Below are positions 1 to 9,333 of a DNA stretch of 64,000 bases, in pieces. The notes beneath the pieces were generated by a model that had not been told where the DNA came from, searched no databases, and worked only from the letters and a program-made list of their open reading frames with translations. The stretch spans positions 7,313-71,312 of the forward strand of contig PBPC01000031.1 in NCBI GenBank assembly GCA_002724575.1, given 5' to 3'. This DNA comes from Gemmatimonadota bacterium. Its GTDB lineage: Bacteria; Gemmatimonadota; Gemmatimonadetes; Longimicrobiales; Gaopeijiaceae. The translations under genes were made by a program, and so were the position numbers. The stretch's first letter is position 1. Each line of letters opens with the position of its first letter.

Positions 1-1
1 G

Positions 2-931
2 AGAGCGCTGCGCCCCACAGTACGTAAGGCTTGGGGTGAGCGAAGAGCAGAAGGTTCTTTCGCACCGATTCTTCAGCTACGGACGTCATCCCTAAGAGAA
101 ATTCTAGAGCCTCACGGAATCAATGTTAGTTCTCTTCAGGATCGGTCGGATAGTGATATCGAAGCCCGTCTTGTAGAGGGTCTGGAACTGACGCTTAACC
201 AGGTGGTCCGAGACGAGGGCATTCTCGCACCTAATGTGGTTGGGATTCTGAATGGTAGTGATCCTGCCCTTGCCGAGGAGTACGTGGTCTTTTCAGCTCA
301 TATGGACCATGTCGGGATAGGTGAACCGGACGCAAATGGAGACACCATCTTCAACGGGGCTGACGATGACGCTTCCGGGACGATAGCTGTAGTTGCTGTG
401 GCAGAGGCAATGGCGGCACTGCCGGTTGCTCCTAAGAGATCGATGGTATTTCTACTTATAAGCGGTGAGGAAAAGGGGCTTTGGGGCAGTGAATGGTATG
501 CGGAAAATCCGAGTGCCCCGATTGAGCAGTACGTCGCTAATTTCAATGCAGACATGGTTGGAAGGAACTGGCCTGATACGATCGTCGCTATCGGAAAGGA
601 GCACTCAGATTTAGGCGAAACATTGAATAGGGTGAATTCGGAGCATCCGGAAATAGGGATGACCGCGATCGATGATCTGTGGCCCGATGAACGTTTTTAT
701 TTCCGATCAGATCATTACAATTTTGCCAGAAACGGCGTGCCCATTCTGTTTTTCTTCAATGGTACGCACGAGGATTACCATGGCCGTGATGATGAGCCTG
801 ACCGAATCGACCACGATAAAGCAGCCAGGATTGCCAAGCTGATGTTCTATCTTGGTGTTGATGTCGGTAATGCTTTAAATCGTCCCGAATGGAATCCAGA
901 GAGCTACCGCGAGATTGTCCTAGGACGCTAG
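2..931 (+). CDS. M28-family zinc aminopeptidase, 5'-truncated by window edge
   Basis: The frame of the 203..931 ORF stays open upstream to base 2. Motifs HMDHVG, NGADDDASG, SGEEKGLWGS match M28 metal ligands. Confidence 0.85.
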   Translation, partial: RALRPTVRKAWGERRAEGSFAPILQLRTSSLREILEPHGINVSSLQDRSDSDIEARLVEGLELTLNQVVRDEGILAPNVVGILNGSDPALAEEYVVFSAHMDHVGIGEPDANGDTIFNGADDDASGTIAVVAVAEAMAALPVAPKRSMVFLLISGEEKGLWGSEWYAENPSAPIEQYVANFNADMVGRNWPDTIVAIGKEHSDLGETLNRVNSEHPEIGMTAIDDLWPDERFYFRSDHYNFARNGVPILFFFNGTHEDYHGRDDEPDRIDHDKAARIAKLMFYLGVDVGNALNRPEWNPESYREIVLGR

Positions 932-982
932 TAGACGAACTGTACTAGTCGTCCTAGTACTAGGATGGTGTCACGGTGCTCA

Positions 983-1282
983 TTAATGGAGATGATCGGG
1001 GTCGGGATAGCGTGGGAACATATGGTCTAGTCTCAGCGCCCGAAGTATCTCTGCCGTCCTCGGATGAATCTCTCGAGCCCAAACGCTCTCACTTGGAGGT
1101 GTTTGCAGGCGTGCAGTGAGAACTAAAGCAAGATCGGACACTGCTGGCGTATGAAGGCCTGTAAAATCAAAGACCACGTGCGCATCCGAGTCCACGGCAT
1201 TTTTCCGTTGTCCGGGACTAATTGAGCATATACGTGGGCCTCGGGTCTGATTGTCGTTACTTTGTTTTCCGCCGTTTTTCAT
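983..1282 (-). CDS. small hypothetical protein, weakly STAS-like
   Basis: 99 aa ORF in otherwise non-coding gap; VVFDFTGLHTPAVSDLALVLTARL resembles the core of STAS/anti-sigma antagonist domains. Confidence 0.4.
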   Translation of the reverse strand: MKNGGKQSNDNQTRGPRICSISPGQRKNAVDSDAHVVFDFTGLHTPAVSDLALVLTARLQTPPSESVWAREIHPRTAEILRALRLDHMFPRYPDPDHLH

Positions 1283-1466
1283 GGTGGCCTCACCGTTGGC
1301 GTGCTAGACCCGCTCTTGTTCTTTGCCTTATCTAGTATCAAGAGTCATGCCAAATCGGTGTCGTTACATTCGGCGTTAATGATTGAATTGTTCTTGGTGT
1401 GGATAGGAAGGACTATTGCAGACCGTCCCCCTGGCACCGAGAGCCCATGACAAGAAGATTTGCTGT

Positions 1467-2042
1467 ATGAGACTTTCTCGGGTAGGACCTACGAACCGTG
1501 CCTGGCTGTTATCACTGCCATTCTTAGGCATGATTAGTATGCCGGCGCTTGCTCAGACCCAAGCTCAAGTACCCGAGGTTGTGCGACAAGGATATTTCCG
1601 GGCAGTGGGTGAGTTCTTCGCTCTACCCCCAACTGAGCTAGCGATTCTGAAGGAATGGGAGCTTGATGAAGACGAGATCCCAGTAGCTCTATTCATCGCG
1701 GAAAGGAGTGGCGTTTCCACAGAAGCTTTGGTGGCTCTGAGGCGTTCAGGCCAGAGTTGGGCGGAGCTTGCTGGGCGCTACGGGGTCAGTGCGGCGGTTC
1801 TCCATGTGCCGGTACCCGAGCAGAGTTCGGCTGGTGAGATTTCTGCACTGTATCAACAATATAGGAGCACGCCCGAGAGCGGGTGGGCTACTATCCAACT
1901 TGAATCCGCTGAAATTGTTGCACTGGTCAATGTCAGGATTCTAGCTCAAACGCTAGGGATTTCTCCAGCAGAAGTGCTTTCTCAGTCGGAGGCAATTGAT
2001 TCGTTCGTTAAACTGTTTGGTGAGTTGATTCACTACGACTGA
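1467..2042 (+). CDS. secreted hypothetical protein with two similar helical segments
   Basis: ORF 1416..2042; internal ATG at 1467 gives a signal peptide ([18 protein letters not shown]). Confidence 0.55.
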   Translation: MRLSRVGPTNRAWLLSLPFLGMISMPALAQTQAQVPEVVRQGYFRAVGEFFALPPTELAILKEWELDEDEIPVALFIAERSGVSTEALVALRRSGQSWAELAGRYGVSAAVLHVPVPEQSSAGEISALYQQYRSTPESGWATIQLESAEIVALVNVRILAQTLGISPAEVLSQSEAIDSFVKLFGELIHYD

Positions 2043-2055
2043 TTTCGGAGACTCA

Positions 2056-2736
2056 ATGGCGCGAGCGCACTTTATTCCCCTTTCTACATACGAGGAACTT
2101 CCTCCGGAAGAGATGCGTCGGGAAGCTGAGGCGTTCCTCGCTAAGATGAGACGTCGCCGCACAGTGAGGGAATTTTCTGACCGACCTGTGCCAAAGGACG
2201 TAATCGAAAACTGTATCCTAGCTGCTGGGACTGCCCCCAATGGTGCGAATCGTCAGCCTTGGCGTTTCGTCATGATAGGCGACCCGGAACTCAAGTCCCG
2301 TATTCGGGAAGCAGCTGAAGAGGAGGAAAGGCAGTTCTACCAAGAGAAAGCACCCAAAGAGTGGCTCGATGCCCTAGAACACCTCGGTACGGATGAAAAC
2401 AAGCCGTTCCTTGAGGATGCACCGTGGCTCATTGTGATATTCGCAGAGAGTTACGAGGTGCTTTCTGATGGTACTAAGGCAAAGAATTACTATGTGACAG
2501 AATCAGTTGGTATCGCCACGGGGATGCTTATCACTGCTCTTCACTATGCTGGTCTCGTTACGCTAACACACACACCTTCGCCGATGAAATTCCTTAATCA
2601 CTTACTCGATAGGCCGGATAACGAGCGTGCATTCCTAGTGCTTGTCTGTGGATATCCAGAGGAAGGTGCCACGGTCCCCGAGATCACGAAAAAGTCGATA
2701 GAGGATATCGCTATTATTGCGGATCAATCTAAATAG
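2056..2736 (+). CDS. nitroreductase-family flavoprotein, iodotyrosine deiodinase-like
   Basis: [70 protein letters not shown]. Confidence 0.85.
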   Translation: MARAHFIPLSTYEELPPEEMRREAEAFLAKMRRRRTVREFSDRPVPKDVIENCILAAGTAPNGANRQPWRFVMIGDPELKSRIREAAEEEERQFYQEKAPKEWLDALEHLGTDENKPFLEDAPWLIVIFAESYEVLSDGTKAKNYYVTESVGIATGMLITALHYAGLVTLTHTPSPMKFLNHLLDRPDNERAFLVLVCGYPEEGATVPEITKKSIEDIAIIADQSK

Positions 2737-2745
2737 GTATCACAG

Positions 2746-3114
2746 ATGAGTACTCCAACACCTGACGAGTGGGTCACTATCTACGAGAAACCCACCTGAA
2801 CAACATGTCGGAAGCTCGTGAAGCTTCTTGAGGAAGAAGGTGTCAGCTTCAGGCGAGTGAACTATTTCTTGGAACCACTCAGAAAAGAGGACTTGGTCGC
2901 TTTACTCAGGAAGGGGGGATTGGTCCCGCGCGACCTACTCCGGACCCGAGATAAGTCCTATAGGGAAATGGGTCTAGCAGACCCCAACGTAGATGACGAT
3001 ACAGTTCTGGATGCGTTAGTAGCTGAACCAGGGCTACTCCAACGTCCGATTGTTGAGCGGTCAGGGCGTGTTGTAATTGGTCGTCCACTCGAGAACGTAC
3101 GGAAACTCTTCTAG
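2746..3114 (+). CDS. ArsC/Spx-like redox protein, candidate selenoprotein with in-frame TGA (Sec) at 2797-2799
   Basis: ATG 2746 reads MSTPTPDEWVTIYEKPT-TGA-TTCRKLVKLLEEEGVSFRRVNYFLEPL...LLQRPIVERSGRVVIGRPLENVRKLF. Frame is continuous through the TGA with the ORF-track 98 aa ORF (2818..3114). Family fold and the LQRPIV motif are intact. Confidence 0.75.
2810..2828 (+). promoter_or_regulatory. bacterial SECIS-like hairpin downstream of TGA
   Basis: GGAAGCT-CGTGA-AGCTTCT: 7-bp stem (one G-U), 5-nt loop with G at second position; loop starts 18 nt after the TGA. Confidence 0.55.
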
Positions 3115-3155
3115 TCGCTAGTCAATCCTGATCTTAGGCTCTTGGGATGGCCTTT

Positions 3156-3899
3156 CTAGCGCCAGGTGACTTCCATCGCAAAGAAGTGATCAAAGACCTC
3201 CCGCGTCGGATGATTTCTCTCATTAGATTCAGGGCTTCTGATATAGAAGTCTAGTTGCATCTGAGCCGGATTCACTGCTCCTGCATCAGTTCCTGCACCT
3301 GTCCGGACAACGAGTGTTTCACGATCTCTAATTCCTTGTGTGATCATGAAATGGATTTGGTGTTCATCGTAGAGCATCGCACCATCAAGTGTCGCGCTTC
3401 CCCAACCCCATCCGGCTAGGTATAGAAGACTCTTGGGCCAGTTTGCATCACCACAGCCGGCATTGCCGTGTTCATATAGGAACGCTGCGATACCCCCATC
3501 CTGGCATGGTGAGAATTCCTCAAATCGATCAAGCTCAACCACATAGTGCCCCTCTGGAAGGTCAAGTTCAGCTCGGAATGTGCCAGTATTGGCTTGCTCA
3601 TCAACGTCTAGCTCGATCGTGCCGCCTACTGCTTGAATACCACGGCCATCATCACCCATATGATCCCAGGGGGAAGTATCGTCTAGCGTCCCCACGTGAT
3701 AAACCTGGCTCGCACTCACAATGAAACGACCGTCATAGTTCGTGTGTTGCTCGGGTGTATAGATCCCCATCTCCGTACCTGGCTGGTACCGCGCGCCTGG
3801 CTGGAGTTCACTTGATCCGTCAGGCCCACCAATGCACCCGGTCATCGTTCCTATGCTTGCGAACATTAGGGCTAGCACGCGTTGCTTTTTAAATTTCAA
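3156..3899 (-). CDS. hypothetical lipoprotein
   Basis: Lipobox-like signal LMFASIGTMTGCIGG; TTG start overlaps the TGA of the upstream aminotransferase gene. Confidence 0.6.
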   Translation of the reverse strand: MKFKKQRVLALMFASIGTMTGCIGGPDGSSELQPGARYQPGTEMGIYTPEQHTNYDGRFIVSASQVYHVGTLDDTSPWDHMGDDGRGIQAVGGTIELDVDEQANTGTFRAELDLPEGHYVVELDRFEEFSPCQDGGIAAFLYEHGNAGCGDANWPKSLLYLAGWGWGSATLDGAMLYDEHQIHFMITQGIRDRETLVVRTGAGTDAGAVNPAQMQLDFYIRSPESNERNHPTREVFDHFFAMEVTWR

Positions 3900-5107
3900 G
3901 TCGACACCTCGTCGAATGCCTCTTCAAGGAGATTAAGTGCTTCGAGCAGTATTTCCTCCGGAGCTCCGAATCCGAGGCGCAGATAGTGGTCCATTCCAAA
4001 GTGATCACCAGGAACCACAAGGACATCCTTTTCTACTCTAAGTTTTTCAGCAAACTCTGTTGAATTGATGTCCGCGGAATAGCGGGTGAAGCAGAACGCT
4101 CCGGCATCAGGTGGACGGTAGGTAAAGCGCCCTCCTTGTGTTGCCATCCACTTTTCTAAGAGCCCCAAGTTAGCACGCGTGATTTCTCCCGTGCGGTCCA
4201 GAATGCGTGCTCTTGTTGCTGGTTCGAGAGCCATACAAGCAAGAGTATCTGATAAAGTTGGGGGAGCGATGCTGGTGTAGTCAGTCCGGCCCCAAAGCTC
4301 TGTTACTAAGTCTGGAGGTCCGACAATCCACCCAAGCCGAAGACCAGGCATACCATAAGCTTTCGACATCGAGTTCGTGATCAGAACGCGGTCGTGGCAA
4401 CCCCAAAAGGAAGACGAGATCTCTCCGCTGGTTTCAGCTCCCTGGTACACTTCATCGGACATGATCCAAGCACCGTGCTGTTCAGTGAGTTCTGCGATCG
4501 CCTGCATTGACTCACGAGATAGTGCGGCCCCGGTGGGATTGTTCGGGTGCGTAATAATTACAAACCGAGCCCCCTCATTCAGGGCTGCCTCGAGTTCAGA
4601 TAGATCGGGTTGCCATCCCTCTTCTTCCACTAAGTTCACCGGCAGAATTCGATTGTCGAAAGACTCAATTAAACCGGGGACTTGTCCGTACGTGGGCAGC
4701 ATAACAGCGGCTTTGCCCTGTGATTCAAAGAGGTGCCAAAAACATGTGAAATTAGCTTCTGCACCACCTATAGTGACGAGTACGGAGTCTTCCGATGCAT
4801 CTGAATATAGCGAGGCGATTCTCTCTCTTAGCTGATCAGACCCGTTGGACTGACCGTATCCCAATTCGATTTGGTCGGTGCCACGTTCCTCTCCGGCAAT
4901 GTCAAAGAGTTCGCCAACCGTGAGCGGGTGGACCGCACTCTCAGAGAGGTTGTATCGCACTCGGTGCTCGTAAGTCGACTGCCACCGTTCCATGCGAAAA
5001 GGGGTATAGCGCACGTCTAAGTCTCCTTGGTCAGGTGTTGAAGTGACCACTGTATGTGGGTCTGTACCAAGAGTAAACATTGGTACTCGGATCAGGCTCT
5101 GAATCAA
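3896..5107 (-). CDS. PLP-dependent aminotransferase class I/II
   Basis: THPNNPTGAALS, MSDEVYQG, SMSKAYGMPGLRLGW (PLP lysine). Confidence 0.88.
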   Translation of the reverse strand: MIQSLIRVPMFTLGTDPHTVVTSTPDQGDLDVRYTPFRMERWQSTYEHRVRYNLSESAVHPLTVGELFDIAGEERGTDQIELGYGQSNGSDQLRERIASLYSDASEDSVLVTIGGAEANFTCFWHLFESQGKAAVMLPTYGQVPGLIESFDNRILPVNLVEEEGWQPDLSELEAALNEGARFVIITHPNNPTGAALSRESMQAIAELTEQHGAWIMSDEVYQGAETSGEISSSFWGCHDRVLITNSMSKAYGMPGLRLGWIVGPPDLVTELWGRTDYTSIAPPTLSDTLACMALEPATRARILDRTGEITRANLGLLEKWMATQGGRFTYRPPDAGAFCFTRYSADINSTEFAEKLRVEKDVLVVPGDHFGMDHYLRLGFGAPEEILLEALNLLEEAFDEVST

Positions 5108-5147
5108 AAGTAGCCTAAACTCAGCGCTGACCTGTTAGAATTCTACT

Positions 5148-6710
5148 ATGAGAAAGGTTCTCCTAATCATTCTAGACGGTTGGGGTCACTCCGACTTCAA
5201 GGAATCTCCAACTCCGGGGAATGCGATTGAATTCGCGAGTGTGCCACACTTCCGTGAACTTTACGATCATTGTCCTCGGACTCGACTCGCTTGCTCGGGT
5301 GTCGATGTTGGGCTTCCTGCTGATCAGATGGGTAACTCTGAGGTAGGACACCTCAATCTGGGAGGGGGACGGATTGTTCCCCAGAATCTAGCTCGCATTG
5401 ATCAAGCAATTGCAGACGGAGTGCTTGCTGATCACCTGGGTCTCGAGATTCTCATCGCAGGGTTACGGCAGAGCGGGGGAGTTCTTCACATCGCTGGCCT
5501 GCTCTCGGACGGAGGGGTCCATAGTCATTTAAGGCACTTTATAGCCGTCCTCAATCTCCTTCCCTCAGACATCCCAGTGCGGTTGCATTGTTTCATGGAT
5601 GGACGTGACGCTTCTCCCAAGGCTGGAACTGATTACGTCAAAGAAATTGTAGAGCTTTGCACGAAAGGCACCGATTGGGCTGTCGCTTCAGTTATTGGTC
5701 GATATTGGGCGATGGATAGGGATAAGCGCTGGGACCGCACAAGACGTGCTTACGAATTGATTGTTAATGGTCAAGCTGAGAACTGGACGGACTCTCCGGA
5801 TTTCCTTGAGGAGAGCTATGCTCTTGATGTTACCGATGAGTTCATTGAGCCAACTGGGGTGCGGGGTGTTGGTGAGGCGGGAATCAGTGAGGTGGACGCC
5901 TTGCTACTGATGAACTTTCGTGCCGATCGCATGCGGCAGCTTACCTCGGTGATGACCCTCAAGGATTTCGATGCCTTCGAACGAGACGGAGCTATCCCTG
6001 GTCGTGTTGTGACCATGGCTGAATACGATCCAGCTCTTCCTGTCTCAGTGGCTTTTCCTCTTGAGCGTCTGGAGGCATGTCTGTCAGAGGTGATTTCCCG
6101 GGATGGACGCCGACAATTGAAAACTGCGGAAACCGAGAAGTACGCGCATGTTACTTATTTCTTTAACGGGGGAGAGGAAACCCCGTTCGATGGTGAGGAT
6201 CGCGTTCTCGTACCGTCCCCCAAAGTTGCTACCTATAATCTTAAGCCCGAGATGAGTGCTCGACCGGTAGCCAACGCGGTTACAGGAGCTATTCGCGATG
6301 GGAGGCATGATTTCATCTTGGTAAATTTTGCAAATCCCGACATGGTAGGGCACACAGGTTCAATCCGAGCTGCGATTGAAGCTGTTGAAGTAGTCGATTC
6401 ATGTCTCGGTGAACTGATTCGTTCGGTCGAAGATCACCCAGACTGGGTTGCGTTGGTCACTGCTGATCACGGAAATGCTGAGAAGATGCTTAACGATGAT
6501 GGAGACGTTCACACGGCTCACACAGTTGAACCAGTAGACTTCATCGTCTTTGACCCCCGCGATCCTGCTCATGAACTGGAAGTCTCTGGGCGCTTAGCCG
6601 ATGTTGCGCCAACTGTATTGAATTACATGGGGATTTCTTTTCCTGAACAGATGACTGGAAAGAATTTGATTGCTTCTGTAAGACATAATGACCCGGGTAC
6701 GGGCGCATGA
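5148..6710 (+). CDS. gpmI: 2,3-bisphosphoglycerate-independent phosphoglycerate mutase
   Basis: LIILDGWGHS, QMGNSEVGHLNLGGGRIVPQ, TADHGNAEKM. Confidence 0.96.
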   Translation: MRKVLLIILDGWGHSDFKESPTPGNAIEFASVPHFRELYDHCPRTRLACSGVDVGLPADQMGNSEVGHLNLGGGRIVPQNLARIDQAIADGVLADHLGLEILIAGLRQSGGVLHIAGLLSDGGVHSHLRHFIAVLNLLPSDIPVRLHCFMDGRDASPKAGTDYVKEIVELCTKGTDWAVASVIGRYWAMDRDKRWDRTRRAYELIVNGQAENWTDSPDFLEESYALDVTDEFIEPTGVRGVGEAGISEVDALLLMNFRADRMRQLTSVMTLKDFDAFERDGAIPGRVVTMAEYDPALPVSVAFPLERLEACLSEVISRDGRRQLKTAETEKYAHVTYFFNGGEETPFDGEDRVLVPSPKVATYNLKPEMSARPVANAVTGAIRDGRHDFILVNFANPDMVGHTGSIRAAIEAVEVVDSCLGELIRSVEDHPDWVALVTADHGNAEKMLNDDGDVHTAHTVEPVDFIVFDPRDPAHELEVSGRLADVAPTVLNYMGISFPEQMTGKNLIASVRHNDPGTGA

Positions 6711-7984
6711 ATCAACTTGCGATCCCCTTGGAGCGGCATCGTCTCGATAATGGTCTAAAGGTAGTCCTTTCTCAGGACAATACTGTGCCAATAGTAGCAG
6801 TGAATATTTGGTATGGAGTTGGCTCTAGAAACGAACTTCCTGGCCACACCGGTTTCGCGCACCTTTTTGAGCACATGATGTTTCAGGGTTCCAAGCATGT
6901 CCCTAAGAACAAGCACTTTGAACTGATTGAACGTGCTGGTGGGACCCTTAATGCGACCACCTGGTTCGATCGGACTAACTACTTTGAGACAGTCCCTTCC
7001 CGAGATCTGGAACTTGCACTGTGGCTCGAATCTGACCGGATGGGTTGGATGCTTCCGGCGATGGACCAAGAGAAACTCGACAACCAACGCGATGTCGTGA
7101 AGAATGAAAAGAGCCAACGCTATGATAACCAGCCATACGGTGACTGGGACCAACGCCTTCAGGCGTTGATGTACCCAAAGGATCACCCTTATCACCACCC
7201 GGTGATTGGGTCGGTAGAAGATCTGGATGCTGCAACACTCGAAGATGTAGCTGAGTTTTTCGGTACATACTATGTCCCTAATAACGCTGTGCTAACGATC
7301 GCGGGCGATTTTGACGAATCTCAGGTCATGGATCTTGTCCAGCGCTATTTCGGAGAGATTGAAGCTGGAGCGCCTATCCCGCCACTCCCGGGAGATTCTT
7401 GTCTGGAGCCGATAATTGGGAGCACTGTGCGAGAGCACGTTCTCGCAGAGGTACCACTGGCCCGGGTCATCATGGGATTCCGTATCCCCCCTTATTCCTC
7501 AGAGGACTTTGCGGTCGCCGAGGTCTCTCGGGCACTGCTTGGAATGGGACGTGCGTCTCGTCTTTACCGTGCGCTTGTTCGTGAGCGCCGTGTTGCGAAA
7601 GGGGTTGTGACCTATGCATTCCCGCTTCTGACCGATGCGTCCATGCTACTTGCCTGGGCAACTGGATATCCTGATTCAACGCCAGAAGAAATTGAAACAG
7701 CACTTACGGAAGAAATCGAGGCTCTAGTGGAAGCAAAACAAAGTGAGGTTGATCGTGCGATAGCTCTGACGGAAACCGACTTGGTGAGAGCGCTAGAGCA
7801 GGTGGGTGAGAGGGCCAACCTACTCTCTATGTTTGACCTCTACTTTGATGACCCGGATCGCCTGAACCATGAACTAGATCGACTTAGAGCAGTTACGGTA
7901 GATCAGATCCGGGACTTCGCGGCCTCACAACTCGGCTCCGATAATCGGGCAGTCCTCGTTTATGAGCCAAAGAGGGAATCTTGA
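6707..7984 (+). CDS. M16-family zinc peptidase (catalytic copy)
   Basis: HLFEHMMFQGSKH contains HxxEH; overlaps gpmI stop. Confidence 0.92.
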   Translation: MNQLAIPLERHRLDNGLKVVLSQDNTVPIVAVNIWYGVGSRNELPGHTGFAHLFEHMMFQGSKHVPKNKHFELIERAGGTLNATTWFDRTNYFETVPSRDLELALWLESDRMGWMLPAMDQEKLDNQRDVVKNEKSQRYDNQPYGDWDQRLQALMYPKDHPYHHPVIGSVEDLDAATLEDVAEFFGTYYVPNNAVLTIAGDFDESQVMDLVQRYFGEIEAGAPIPPLPGDSCLEPIIGSTVREHVLAEVPLARVIMGFRIPPYSSEDFAVAEVSRALLGMGRASRLYRALVRERRVAKGVVTYAFPLLTDASMLLAWATGYPDSTPEEIETALTEEIEALVEAKQSEVDRAIALTETDLVRALEQVGERANLLSMFDLYFDDPDRLNHELDRLRAVTVDQIRDFAASQLGSDNRAVLVYEPKRES

Positions 7985-9333
7985 GTCTATTGGATCGCAC
8001 CCAGCCGCCTGGGAGTGGAGAATTTCGGCAATTTGATTTTCCAGAGGTTCAGACAGAGGCTCTACCGAATGGACTTGACCTCAAGATTTGCGTACTCCCT
8101 CGGTTACCAATTGTAAGTGTCAATCTGTTTCTGCGGGCGGGGGAGGGAAGCCTAGTTGAGGGACGAGCGGGAACTGCGGTTCTTACGGGTGATGCTCTAG
8201 AGGGCGGTACTTTGAAACGTAGCGGTTCCTCGCTTGCTGAAGCGCTGGAGGGAATAGGCGCTAGACTTGGGGTGTCCACCGGCTGGGAAGGGACCAACAT
8301 AGCAGTATCAGTTCTAGCAGATCGACTACCAGAGGCATTTTCTCTTCTAGCCGAAGTCGTTCTGGAACCGGATTTTCCCAGCGTAGAAGTTGACCGTGCA
8401 CGTGAACAACAGCTCGCAGACATACGACAGCGTTCTATGGACCCGTCCGCTCTCGCATCGGATGAAGTTAGTCGTCGTTTTTATGCAAAAGGTCTACCAT
8501 ACGCTAGGCCACAAGTAGGTACAGAAGCTTCGATTAGCTCAGTCTCGCGTGATCAAATCAGGGGCTATGCGGAAGCTTGCTATCGTCCAGGGTCTGGAGG
8601 GTTGATCGTTGTTGGGGACGTTGACCCAGAACAAATCAGGTCACTTTCTGGTGAATATTTCGGTTCCTGGATTGGTTCTCCATCTGCGGTAGATGACTTT
8701 CGTGTTAATGCACAAACACGTGAGCGCCGCGTGTGGATCCTTGACCGGCCTGGCTCAGTCCAATCCGAGCTCCGAGTGGGTCATGTAGGCGTCGCGCGCA
8801 CAACCCCGAACTATCTCCCACTCTCGATCGGCAATCTCCTTCTTGGTGGAACCTTTACCAGTCGCCTTAATCTGAACCTCAGAGAAAGAAATGGTTTCAC
8901 ATATGGAGTTAGGTCACGGTTCGGTTTTCGCTCTCAACCAGGACCTTTCCAAGTATCAACAGCTGTGGGTAATGAGGTAACGGCCCCTGCTATTCGGGAA
9001 ATTCTTTCCGAACTAGAGTCACTAGTCGTTGATGGTGCGAAACGAGAGGAAGTGGATGCGGCTCGTGACTATGCTGCCGGAGTATTCGGTCTACATCTTG
9101 AGACCGCTGGCCAGATTGCCTCTCGACTCAATCAAATTGTCGTGTATGGCCTTCCGGACGACTACTACCATCTTCACAGAGATAACATCCGTGCGGTATC
9201 AACCGAGCAGGTAACATCAGCGGTTAAGGAGCATATCCGCCCTGAGGAAGTCCAGGTTATCATCGTTGGTGATGCGGAACGTATTGTGGGTTCAGTGGAC
9301 GCCCTCGGGCTTGGGCCACTAGAAGTTGTTTGA
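7981..9333 (+). CDS. M16-family protein lacking HxxEH (probable structural partner)
   Basis: M16 fold motifs (GGTFTSRLNLNLRERNGFTYGVRS) but GTAVLTGDALEGGT in place of HxxEH; TTGA overlap with previous gene. Confidence 0.88.
   Translation: MSLLDRTQPPGSGEFRQFDFPEVQTEALPNGLDLKICVLPRLPIVSVNLFLRAGEGSLVEGRAGTAVLTGDALEGGTLKRSGSSLAEALEGIGARLGVSTGWEGTNIAVSVLADRLPEAFSLLAEVVLEPDFPSVEVDRAREQQLADIRQRSMDPSALASDEVSRRFYAKGLPYARPQVGTEASISSVSRDQIRGYAEACYRPGSGGLIVVGDVDPEQIRSLSGEYFGSWIGSPSAVDDFRVNAQTRERRVWILDRPGSVQSELRVGHVGVARTTPNYLPLSIGNLLLGGTFTSRLNLNLRERNGFTYGVRSRFGFRSQPGPFQVSTAVGNEVTAPAIREILSELESLVVDGAKREEVDAARDYAAGVFGLHLETAGQIASRLNQIVVYGLPDDYYHLHRDNIRAVSTEQVTSAVKEHIRPEEVQVIIVGDAERIVGSVDALGLGPLEVV

Noticed and set aside
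2746-3114. Genome-wide TGA recoding as explanation for the in-frame TGA
   Set aside because: Many genes here end naturally in TGA (holA, sdhA, ruvC and others with ATGA/TTGA overlaps), so TGA is a normal stop.
2746-3114. Simple pseudogene explanation
   Set aside because: Only one lesion, exactly at the redox-Cys codon, with a SECIS-like hairpin and intact downstream sequence. A sequencing error or recent nonsense mutation is still possible and is listed as a test.
4377-4835. 152-aa plus-strand ORF
   Set aside because: Antisense to the aminotransferase gene; Ser/Cys-rich shadow translation.
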